Shown here: positions 1-4,928 of the stretch, one piece after another | Layout of the letters: every line of letters begins with the position of its first letter | Numbering within the stretch: position 1 is the stretch's first letter | Assembly: GCA_945882475.1 (NCBI GenBank) | Contig: CAMCWJ010000129.1 | Location: 1-7,803 of the forward strand | Direction of reading: 5' to 3' | DNA: 7,803 bases | Source: Bifidobacterium breve | Lineage (GTDB): Bacteria; Actinomycetota; Actinomycetes; Mycobacteriales; Mycobacteriaceae | Notes under the pieces: model-generated | Told to the model about the DNA's origin: nothing | The model's database searches: none | The model's input: the letters and a program-made list of their open reading frames with translations, nothing else | Program-made: the position numbers and the translations under genes

Positions 1-119
1 CGGACCGTCGGCAGCACCGAGTCGACGTCAACCCCGCCCCGGGGCAGCGCGGTGCGCAACTGGGCGGTGGTCAGCGTCCGGCCGCGCAGGTCGATCCGGG
101 GCATGGCGAAGGCGGTCAT
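1..119 (-). CDS. hisD: Histidinol dehydrogenase, N-terminal fragment (continues past the left edge)
   Basis: Read on the minus strand from an ATG at 119, this gives about 39 residues beginning MTAFAMPRIDLRGRTL and ending at the window edge in GGVDVDSVLPTV. The IDLRG start followed by LPRGG(V/A)DV and VLPTVRPI is the characteristic N-terminus of actinobacterial HisD, which oxidises L-histidinol to L-histidine in two NAD-dependent steps in the cytoplasm. The catalytic and zinc-binding parts lie outside the window, so this rests only on the N-terminus. A second in-frame ATG at 104 (MPRIDLRG) is possible, but nothing like a Shine-Dalgarno precedes it. The ATG at 119 lies exactly 7 nt after a -10-like hexamer, which would suit a leaderless mRNA. 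In mycobacteria hisD usually heads the his operon, and the same is likely here. Confidence 0.88.
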   Translation of the reverse strand, partial: MTAFAMPRIDLRGRTLTTAQLRTALPRGGVDVDSVLPTV

Positions 120-155
120 CGGTTCGATTGTCCCTGATCGGGGTAGGGATACGAA
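120..155 (-). promoter_or_regulatory. Candidate hisD promoter giving a leaderless transcript
   Basis: On the minus strand, GACAAT (132-127) fits the relaxed mycobacterial -10 pattern (A at position 2, T at position 6). It is followed by exactly 7 nt before the ATG at 119, so transcription would begin at or next to the start codon. A weak TTCGTA lies in -35 position (155-150) with a 17-bp spacer. The alternative is a normal leader with the weak purine run AGGGA about 11 nt upstream of the ATG. This is inference from spacing only. Confidence 0.35.
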
Positions 156-164
156 AATCAATCG

Positions 165-184
165 CGCATCGAATCGGCGATGCG
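165..184 (-). terminator. Hairpin between the lipoprotein gene and hisD, possible intrinsic terminator
   Basis: CGCATCG (165-171) and CGATGCG (178-184) are perfect 7-bp inverted arms around a 6-nt loop. Read on the minus strand it follows the lipoprotein stop by about 30 nt and is followed by a moderately U-rich stretch containing GATTTTCG. A second, smaller inverted repeat, GGGCC (193-197) with GGCCC (206-210), lies between it and the stop codon. The U tract is poor, so this is a weak terminator by enterobacterial standards. It could equally be a structure in the region upstream of hisD. Confidence 0.3.
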
Positions 185-213
185 GGGTCTCGGGGCCAGG
201 GATAAGGCCCTAC

Positions 214-441
214 TCAGTTGGTCGGAACCGGTGCCGGGTTGATCGTCGGCGAGAACGCGGTCGGGCCACCGGGGCCCACCCCCTTCTCGCTGGGCACCGG
301 GGAACTCGAGTTAACCGGCGGTGTGCTGGTCGGCGCGGGGGCTTCTTTCGCGGCAGGTGCACAGGCGCTCACGGCCGCCATGGCGGCCAGTGCGGCGGCA
401 CTCACGGCGAGGGCGAACCGCGTCACACGGTCGGTCATCAT
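214..441 (-). CDS. Small proline-rich putative lipoprotein, function unknown
   Basis: A 75-residue protein that I do not recognise. The N-terminus reads MMTDRVTR, then a hydrophobic alanine-rich segment (about residues 9-24), then a lipobox-like V24-S25-A26-C27, which fits secretion, lipidation at Cys27 and signal peptidase II cleavage. The mature part is only about 49 residues, very rich in proline (13 P) with alanine, serine and threonine, and contains KGVGPGGP and NPAPVP; it looks like a disordered cell-envelope tether rather than an enzyme. The start is chosen at ATG 441, or ATG 438 immediately after it, because GAGAGGG (454-448) lies 6 nt upstream and the signal peptide begins there. A longer in-frame reading back to 624 starts inside the inverted repeat, lacks these features and is rejected. 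It sits between nadC and hisD, same strand as both, with its own candidate promoter. Confidence 0.72.
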   Translation of the reverse strand: MMTDRVTRFALAVSAAALAAMAAVSACAPAAKEAPAPTSTPPVNSSSPVPSEKGVGPGGPTAFSPTINPAPVPTN

Positions 442-482
442 CGGGTTCCCTCTCTCCCGCTTACGCTTGCTAATCAGCCAGA

Positions 483-488
483 ATCGTA
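483..488 (-). promoter_or_regulatory. Candidate -10 element for the small lipoprotein gene
   Basis: Minus-strand TACGAT (488-483) matches the mycobacterial TANNNT -10 pattern and would place the transcription start near 476, leaving a leader of about 35 nt that contains the GAGAGGG ribosome site. No convincing -35 box is seen, as is usual in mycobacteria. This is a pattern match only. Confidence 0.3.
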
Positions 489-563
489 CGCTGCGCACGT
501 GCGACGAGGCCGGTGATGTCGGTATGACCGGTACCCCGCAGTGTGCCCGATGGCACCACCACG

Positions 564-626
564 CGTTGAGTGAGGAATCCCGCAGGGGCCTTCTCGCAGT
601 TTGTCTGCGTGGTTCCTCACTCAACG
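564..626. repeat. Long inverted repeat / hairpin downstream of nadC
   Basis: CGTTGAGTGAGGAA (564-577) and TTCCTCACTCAACG (613-626) are perfect 14-bp inverted arms. Pairing continues inward with two mismatches to CGCAG (581-585) against CTGCG (605-609), giving 20 Watson-Crick pairs over 22 positions and a 19-nt loop (586-604). A second CGCAG (595-599) can compete for the same CTGCG with a 5-nt loop, so two inner folds are mutually exclusive. The element begins 21 nt after the nadC stop and lies within the 206-bp gap before the lipoprotein gene. As a terminator for the nad operon it lacks a U tract. A cruciform or protein-binding site, or a small dispersed repeat element, are alternatives. No target-site duplication is seen beside it. 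Confidence 0.75.
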
Positions 627-647
627 GGCGTTGGGCGATCCGGGCCC

Positions 648-1505
648 CTAGAGGTCAAGTCCGATATCGAGCACCCGCACCGAGTGGGTGAGCCCACCGA
701 CGGCCAGGTAGTCCACGCCGGTTCCGGCGTAATGCCCGGCGGTGTCCAGGGACAGCCCACCTGAGGACTCCAGCAGTATCTGCGGGGCGCGGGCATCGCG
801 GCGTTGCACCGCCATCTGGGTCTGCCACACCGGGAAGTTGTCCAGCAGAATCAACTCGACATCCTCACCGAGGACGGCGTCGAGTTGCTCGAGTGTGTCG
901 ACCTCGACCTCGCACGGCAGATCGGGCGCGGCAGCACGCACCGCACGCAACGCGGCGACCACCGATCCCGCCGCGGCCACATGGTTGTCCTTGATCAGTG
1001 CGGCATCACCGAGGCCCATCCGGTGATTGGCACCGCCACCGACGCGTACCGCGTACTTCTGCAACACACGCAACCCGGGCAGAGTCTTGCGGGTGTCTCG
1101 GATCTGCGCCTTCGTTCCCTCCACGGCGGCCACCCAGGCGGCGGTGGCGGTGGCGATGCCGGAAAGGTGGCAGAGGAGGTTGAGCAGGGTGCGCTCGGCG
1201 GTCAGCAGTCCCCGGGTGGGGCCCTCGACGCGCAGCAGCGATTGGCCCTGCTCGACGTGCGTTCCGTCCGGCACCTGCTCGAGTACCCGGTAGCCGTCGG
1301 CTCCGAGGACCTCGTCGAGCACCATCAGCGCGACGCCCACCCCGGCGACCACACCGGGTTCGCGGGCCACCAAAGCCGCCTCGGTGCGGGCGTCGGCGGG
1401 CACCGTCGCGATCGTGGTGACGTCGGGTCCGTAGCGCAGGTCCTCGGCGAGGCCGCGGCGGATCGTCACGAGCGCCTCTGCTCGCTCGTCTGGTGTCAGT
1501 GTCAT
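648..1505 (-). CDS. nadC: Nicotinate-nucleotide pyrophosphorylase (quinolinate phosphoribosyltransferase)
   Basis: Converts quinolinate and PRPP to nicotinate mononucleotide, CO2 and pyrophosphate, the third step of de novo NAD synthesis, in the cytosol. With the start at 1505 it has 285 residues, the length I recall for the M. tuberculosis enzyme, and the known active-site positions then fall in register: Arg105 in TAERT, Arg139 and Lys140 in RDTRKT, His161-Arg162 in GANHR, Lys172 in LIKDNH, Glu201 in CEVEVD, Asp222 in LLDNF. The C-terminal LESSGGL and VDYLAVGGLTHS segments are also typical. An ATG at 1517 directly after the nadB stop (TGACATG) would add four residues; 1505 is preferred because a GGG lies 7 nt upstream and because of the length. 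It is the last gene of the nadABC operon, probably translated by coupling to nadB. Confidence 0.95.
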   Translation of the reverse strand: MTLTPDERAEALVTIRRGLAEDLRYGPDVTTIATVPADARTEAALVAREPGVVAGVGVALMVLDEVLGADGYRVLEQVPDGTHVEQGQSLLRVEGPTRGLLTAERTLLNLLCHLSGIATATAAWVAAVEGTKAQIRDTRKTLPGLRVLQKYAVRVGGGANHRMGLGDAALIKDNHVAAAGSVVAALRAVRAAAPDLPCEVEVDTLEQLDAVLGEDVELILLDNFPVWQTQMAVQRRDARAPQILLESSGGLSLDTAGHYAGTGVDYLAVGGLTHSVRVLDIGLDL

Positions 1506-1518
1506 CGGCGCGCCCATG

Positions 1519-3102
1519 TCATCGCGCGACTGGAACGGCCGGTTCCGCAATGGCGGCGCCACCGTCTGCGGTGCCGTGCACGCGTACCGGAACGGCCTGC
1601 GCCGGGTCGGTGTCGGGGAAGTCGCCGCGATGGTGGCAGCCGCGAGTCTCGGTGCGGGCCAGTGCGGCCGCGGCGACGGCGCGTGCCGACATGGTGAGCG
1701 CGACGTCCTCGACGTCGGCGCGGGTCACCATCGTGCACGGCACGGCGCAGGCGAGTTCATCGATGAGCAGATCGAGACCGTCCGCGTCCCGGACCACCGA
1801 CGCCCAGCGTGTCATTGCCTGCTGTAGATCGCCGCGGTCGAGCGCAACCCGTTGGGCCGGTTGCACTTTCGCCATCGGCGCACCGGACTCTCGCGCATGT
1901 GCGGCGGCCTCCCGGCCGGCACGCGCACCCACTACCAGACCCTCCAGAAGACTGTTGGATGCCAGCCGGTTGGCTCCGTGCATGCCGGTGCGGGCCACCT
2001 CACCGGCGGCGAACAGGCCCGGCAGATCGGTCCGGCCGTGCACGTCGGTGCTCACCCCGCCACAGCTGTAGTGCGCGCCGGGAACCACCGGAATCAGCTG
2101 GCTCGTGGGGTCGATACCGGCATCGTGGCAGGCCGCGGTCACGGTCGGGAAACGCTGGGCGAACCGCTCGATGGACCGGGCGTCAAGAAACACGCATTCG
2201 TCTCCGGTGTCGCGCATACGTGCTTCGATGGCCGCGGCCACCACATCGCGCGGGGCCAGATCACCCATCGCGTGCACGCCGGCCATCACCGACTCTCCGC
2301 GGGCATCGAGTAGTACCGCTCCCTCACCGCGCAGTGCCTCGGTGATCAGCGGCCGACGGCCGGATCCGTTGCGGTCGAACAACATGGTGGGGTGGAACTG
2401 GATGAACTCGATATCGGTGACGTCCACGCCGGCCCACAGCGCCAGCGCAATTCCGTCGCCGGTCGAGCCGGCCGGGTTGGTGGTGGCGCTGTAAAGGTGG
2501 CCGAGTCCGCCGGTGGCCAGGATCACCGAGGAGGTGTGCAGCACGCCGATGCCGTCGGCGTTACCGACCAGCACTCCGGTGACGGAAGATCCGTTGTGCA
2601 GGACCTCCAGTGCGACGTGATTGTGCCGGATGTCGAGGGTGGCCGCGGCGTGGTCGAGGGCACGCTGCACCTCCGCACCCGTTGCGTCACCGCCGGCGTG
2701 CATGATCCGACGACGGGAATGGCCGCCCTCCCGGGTCAGTGCCCACTGGCCGGGGGCACTCTCGTCGAAGCGGGCGCCGTCGGCGATCAGGTCGGCCACC
2801 GCCTGGTAGCCGTCGGTGACGATCGAGCGCACCGCGTGTTCGTCACAGAGTCCGGCGCCGGCCGCCAGGGTGTCGGCGACATGGGCCTCGATCGAGTCGT
2901 CGGTGTGGGGCAGCACCACGGCGATGCCGCCCTGGGCGTAGAAGGTGGCGGTCTCGGTGGCCTTGCTCAGTACCACCGCGCGGCTACCGCGGCGGTGCGC
3001 GGCCAGTGCGGCGGCCAGGCCGGCGACACCGGTGCCGATCACGACGACGTCGGCGCGTTGCTCCCAGTCCACGCCCGCGTCACCCCCGCAGGCGCGGGTC
3101 AC
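1519..3102 (-). CDS. nadB: L-aspartate oxidase
   Basis: FAD-dependent oxidation of L-aspartate to iminoaspartate, the first step of de novo NAD synthesis; the unstable product passes to NadA. The 527-residue protein opens with a Rossmann dinucleotide fold, GTGVAG at about 23-28, followed by YAQGGIA (55-61), which is diagnostic for NadB within the succinate dehydrogenase/fumarate reductase flavoprotein family. Other family blocks are REGGHSRRR (124-132), FIQFHPT with His237, ITEALRGEGA, LAPRDVV with Arg285, PGAHYSCGG with His344, and AAGEVARTGMHGANRLASNSLLEG with Arg379. RTETRGCHHR ends the helical C-terminal domain. The chosen start is GTG at 3102, whose last two bases are shared with the nadA TGA (GTGA overlap); a second in-frame GTG at 3072, preceded by a GGGGGTG run, is a fair alternative and would be 10 residues shorter. 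The open frame upstream of this through nadA is a GC-rich shadow. Confidence 0.95.
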   Translation of the reverse strand: MTRACGGDAGVDWEQRADVVVIGTGVAGLAAALAAHRRGSRAVVLSKATETATFYAQGGIAVVLPHTDDSIEAHVADTLAAGAGLCDEHAVRSIVTDGYQAVADLIADGARFDESAPGQWALTREGGHSRRRIMHAGGDATGAEVQRALDHAAATLDIRHNHVALEVLHNGSSVTGVLVGNADGIGVLHTSSVILATGGLGHLYSATTNPAGSTGDGIALALWAGVDVTDIEFIQFHPTMLFDRNGSGRRPLITEALRGEGAVLLDARGESVMAGVHAMGDLAPRDVVAAAIEARMRDTGDECVFLDARSIERFAQRFPTVTAACHDAGIDPTSQLIPVVPGAHYSCGGVSTDVHGRTDLPGLFAAGEVARTGMHGANRLASNSLLEGLVVGARAGREAAAHARESGAPMAKVQPAQRVALDRGDLQQAMTRWASVVRDADGLDLLIDELACAVPCTMVTRADVEDVALTMSARAVAAAALARTETRGCHHRGDFPDTDPAQAVPVRVHGTADGGAAIAEPAVPVAR

Positions 3103-4139
3103 TCGCCACCACCCGGGGAGCCGATCTCGATCATGCGCTGCACGCTGGCCCGGGCCCGCCGGGCGATCTCGGGATCGACGTCGACCTCGTCGGCGCCCTC
3201 GATGAGGCAGCGCAGGAGCGCAGCGGGGGTGATCATCTTCATGTACTTGCACGACGCACGATCGTTGACAGCCTGGAAGTCGATAGCCGGTGCGGCCCTG
3301 CGCAATTGGTGCAGCATGCCTACCTCGGTGGCCACCAGTACCTGCGTCGCGTGTGAGGTGCGGGCAGCGTCCAACATGCCGCCGGTGGACAGGATCTTCA
3401 CCCGGTCTTCCGGGAAGGCACCTTCGCCGGCGAGATACAACGCCGATGTGGCGCAACCGCATTCGGGATGCACGTACAGCTCGGCGTCGGGGTGGCTGCG
3501 GGCCTGGGCGGCGAGTTCGTCGCCGTTGATGCCGGCGTGGACGTGGCACTCCCCGGCCCAGATGTGCAGATTCGCCCGGCCGGTCAGTCGCCGGACGTGT
3601 GCGCCGAGGAACTGGTCCGGACAGAACAGCACATCGCGGTCGGCCGGGATGGACGCCACCACCTCGACCGCGTTCGACGAGGTGCAGCAGATGTCGGTGA
3701 GCGCCTTCACCGCGGCGGTGGTGTTGACGTAAGACACCACCACGGCGTCGGGGTACTCGTCCTTCCATGCCGCCAGGTCCTCGGCGGTGATCGAGTCGGC
3801 CAGCGAGCACCCGGCCCGCTGATCGGGGATCAGCACGGTCTTGTCGGGGCTGAGGATCTTGGCGGTCTCGGCCATGAAGTGCACACCGCAGAACACGATG
3901 GTGTCCTCGGGCGCCTCGGCGGCGATTCGCGACAGGGCCAGCGAGTCGCCGACGTGGTCGGCGACGTCCTGGATGGCGGGCAGCTGATAGTTGTGCGCCA
4001 GGATGGTCGCGCCGCGCAGGGTGGCCAGCCGGCGGATCTCGGCGGCCCATTGCGCGTCGCCGACCACGCCGGTGTAGCCACCGGGGCCGTCCACGATGCC
4101 GGCGGCCAGCACGGAATCGGTGCGATCAGCGACGGTCAT
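3099..4139 (-). CDS. nadA: Quinolinate synthase (4Fe-4S)
   Basis: Condenses iminoaspartate with dihydroxyacetone phosphate to quinolinate, the second step of de novo NAD synthesis. The enzyme carries an oxygen-sensitive [4Fe-4S] cluster. The 346-residue protein has the three cluster cysteines in family positions: Cys111 in RAGCSLAD, Cys198 in WAGECHVHAG and Cys297 in ASCKYMKM. LAHNYQ, DSLALS, GVHFMAETAKIL, HPECGC and STGGM are conserved NadA blocks, consistent with the three-fold pseudo-symmetric fold. The ATG at 4139 is chosen because a perfect AGGAGG lies 5 nt upstream. An in-frame extension to 4211 would cross the operator and the start of the divergent gene and is rejected. It is the first gene of the operon; its TGA overlaps the nadB GTG by 4 nt. 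It is probably repressed through the palindrome at 4165-4187. Confidence 0.96.
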   Translation of the reverse strand: MTVADRTDSVLAAGIVDGPGGYTGVVGDAQWAAEIRRLATLRGATILAHNYQLPAIQDVADHVGDSLALSRIAAEAPEDTIVFCGVHFMAETAKILSPDKTVLIPDQRAGCSLADSITAEDLAAWKDEYPDAVVVSYVNTTAAVKALTDICCTSSNAVEVVASIPADRDVLFCPDQFLGAHVRRLTGRANLHIWAGECHVHAGINGDELAAQARSHPDAELYVHPECGCATSALYLAGEGAFPEDRVKILSTGGMLDAARTSHATQVLVATEVGMLHQLRRAAPAIDFQAVNDRASCKYMKMITPAALLRCLIEGADEVDVDPEIARRARASVQRMIEIGSPGGGE

Positions 4140-4144
4140 CGCCG

Positions 4145-4150
4145 CCTCCT
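4145..4150 (-). promoter_or_regulatory. Strong Shine-Dalgarno of nadA
   Basis: Minus-strand AGGAGG (4150-4145) lies 5 nt before the ATG at 4139. It is a full match to the anti-Shine-Dalgarno core and fixes the nadA start against the longer in-frame reading. It also shows that the nadA mRNA has a leader, unlike the divergent regulator gene. Confidence 0.85.
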
Positions 4151-4153
4151 GTC

Positions 4154-4180
4154 TTGCGTCCGAGGTTTTCGACTTATAAT
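4154..4180 (+). promoter_or_regulatory. Promoter of nrtR, predicted leaderless
   Basis: A consensus TATAAT at 4175-4180 is followed by exactly 7 nt (CGAAAAC) and then the nrtR ATG at 4188, so the predicted transcription start is the A of the start codon. A TTGCGT at 4154-4159 could serve as a weak -35 with a short 15-bp spacer. There is no Shine-Dalgarno upstream of the ATG, which agrees with leaderless translation, common in mycobacteria. The -10 box overlaps the palindrome's spacer and right arm, so an operator-bound protein would block it. Confidence 0.65.
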
Positions 4181-4187
4181 CGAAAAC
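4165..4187. promoter_or_regulatory. Perfect-arm palindrome, probable NrtR operator shared by nadA and nrtR
   Basis: GTTTTCGA (4165-4172) and TCGAAAAC (4180-4187) are exact inverted 8-bp arms around the 7-bp spacer CTTATAA. The element lies in the 48-bp gap between the divergent nadA and nrtR-like genes, ends at the base before the nrtR ATG, and covers the -10 region on both strands. NrtR regulators commonly bind palindromes upstream of NAD genes and of their own gene, and the place and symmetry fit that. That this exact sequence is the binding site is inference. Confidence 0.75.
4176..4181 (-). promoter_or_regulatory. Candidate -10 element of the nadABC operon
   Basis: On the minus strand GATTAT (4181-4176) fits the relaxed mycobacterial -10 and would start transcription near 4168, giving a leader of about 29 nt that contains the AGGAGG. 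It shares the same AT-rich core of the palindrome as the divergent TATAAT. An alternative, TAGTAT (4200-4195), would start near 4188 and give a leader of about 49 nt that includes the operator. Which one is used cannot be decided from sequence. Confidence 0.4.
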
Positions 4188-4907
4188 ATGAGTCATACTA
4201 GCACTGAACACGAGGTGCTGGCCGTCGTATTCCAGGTCCGCGCGCTGGCCTCCGGCAAACCCGACCTCGACGTGCTGTTATGGCAACGCGCCCTGTCGCC
4301 GCAACGCGGCAGATGGTCACTGCCCGGCGGGCAACTCGGCGATGGCGAAGACCTCACCGCGTCGGTGCGTCGCCAGCTCGCCGAGAAGGTGGATCTGCGC
4401 GAGGTCGCACACCTGGAACAGCTTGCGGTGTTCTCCGAACCCGACCGGGTGCCGGGCACCCGCGTCATCGCATCCACCTTCCTGGGCCTGGTGCCCTCCC
4501 CCGCAACGCCGGAACTGCCGTCGGACACCCGCTGGCACCCGGTCAGCGACTTACCCCCGATGGCGTTCGACCACGAGCCGATGGTGTCCTACGCCCGCTC
4601 CAGACTGGCCGCCAAGTTGTCCTACACCAATCTCGGATTCGCCCTGGCACCAAAGGAATTCGCGCTGTCGACACTGCGTGGCATCTACGGCGCCGCACTG
4701 GGATACCAGGTCGACACCACCAATCTGCAGCGAGTGCTGGCACGGCGCGGGGTGATCACCCCCACCGGGAACACCGCCCACCCGGGACGCAGTGGCGGTC
4801 GGCCGGCCGCGCTGTACCGCTTCACCGACTCCCGATTGCGGGTCACCGACGAATTCGCTGCGCTGCGCCCGCCGGGTTGGAATGCTGGCTACTTAGACCC
4901 TTCTTAG
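4188..4907 (+). CDS. nrtR: NrtR-type NAD regulator: degenerate Nudix domain plus winged helix
   Basis: A 239-residue protein, close to Rv1593c as I remember it. Residues about 8-140 form a Nudix-like domain; its box runs from Gly48 to Leu70 and reads GQLGDGE, then RRQLAEKVDL. Against GX5EX7REUXEEXGU, the first G and E, the R and one E are kept, but the REU glutamate is Gln63, the second E of EE is Lys67 and the G is Asp69. This fits the NrtR family, where the Nudix fold senses a NAD-related ligand such as ADP-ribose rather than hydrolysing it. Residues about 150-230 resemble the family's winged helix-turn-helix, including FALSTLRGIYGAALG, VDTTNLQRVLARRGVI and GRPAALYRF. NrtR or NdnR homologues control NAD genes in Mycobacterium smegmatis and Corynebacterium glutamicum. 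It is divergent from nadA, with an operator against its own start, so autoregulation is likely. Confidence 0.88.
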   Translation: MSHTSTEHEVLAVVFQVRALASGKPDLDVLLWQRALSPQRGRWSLPGGQLGDGEDLTASVRRQLAEKVDLREVAHLEQLAVFSEPDRVPGTRVIASTFLGLVPSPATPELPSDTRWHPVSDLPPMAFDHEPMVSYARSRLAAKLSYTNLGFALAPKEFALSTLRGIYGAALGYQVDTTNLQRVLARRGVITPTGNTAHPGRSGGRPAALYRFTDSRLRVTDEFAALRPPGWNAGYLDPS

Positions 4908-4910
4908 GGT
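4897..4910 (+). other. Small hairpin across the nrtR stop codon
   Basis: ACCCT (4897-4901) and AGGGT (4906-4910) are perfect 5-bp arms with the 4-nt loop TCTT. The structure spans the nrtR TAG (4905-4907) and ends directly before an ATG at 4911. It lies at the junction to the lipase gene, so it could affect translational coupling or RNA processing. The stem is short and may be chance. Confidence 0.35.
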
Positions 4911-4928
4911 ATGAAGAACTTCCAATGA
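4911..4928 (+). other. Five-codon minigene (MKNFQ-stop) overlapping the lipase start
   Basis: ATG AAG AAC TTC CAA TGA occupies 4911-4928, and its TGA overlaps the lipase ATG at 4925 in an ATGA arrangement. The lipase has only a weak purine run (GAAGAA) ahead of its start, inside this minigene. A ribosome finishing the short frame could re-initiate on the lipase. No clear Shine-Dalgarno precedes the minigene, so it may be accidental. Confidence 0.25.

Noticed and set aside
442..624. N-terminal extension of the small lipoprotein to a start at 624
   Set aside because: It would begin inside the inverted repeat and bury the signal peptide 60 residues in; the ribosome site and signal peptide support 441.
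564..626. Inverted repeat as an insertion-sequence remnant or attachment site
   Set aside because: No transposase or integrase fragment, no flanking target duplication and no tRNA gene nearby; kept only as an unexplained inverted repeat.
218..691. Plus-strand open frame opposite the lipoprotein gene
   Set aside because: No ribosome site, no family motif, and its middle part is the complement of the signal peptide region; it also runs through the inverted repeat.
2392..3732. Long plus-strand open frame opposite nadA and nadB
   Set aside because: Composition is low-complexity, with no recognisable motif or ribosome site; it is antisense shadow of two well-supported genes.
3102..4050. An open frame joining nadB upstream through nadA, giving an apparent 843-residue fusion on the minus strand
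   Set aside because: The upstream 316 codons are an arginine-proline-rich shadow of nadA in another frame, a common effect of high GC; the NadA frame itself has all its cysteines and motifs.
3468..4187. In-frame extension upstream of the nrtR ATG at 4188
   Set aside because: It lies antisense to nadA, passes through the operator and promoter, and the NrtR family N-terminus begins at 4188.
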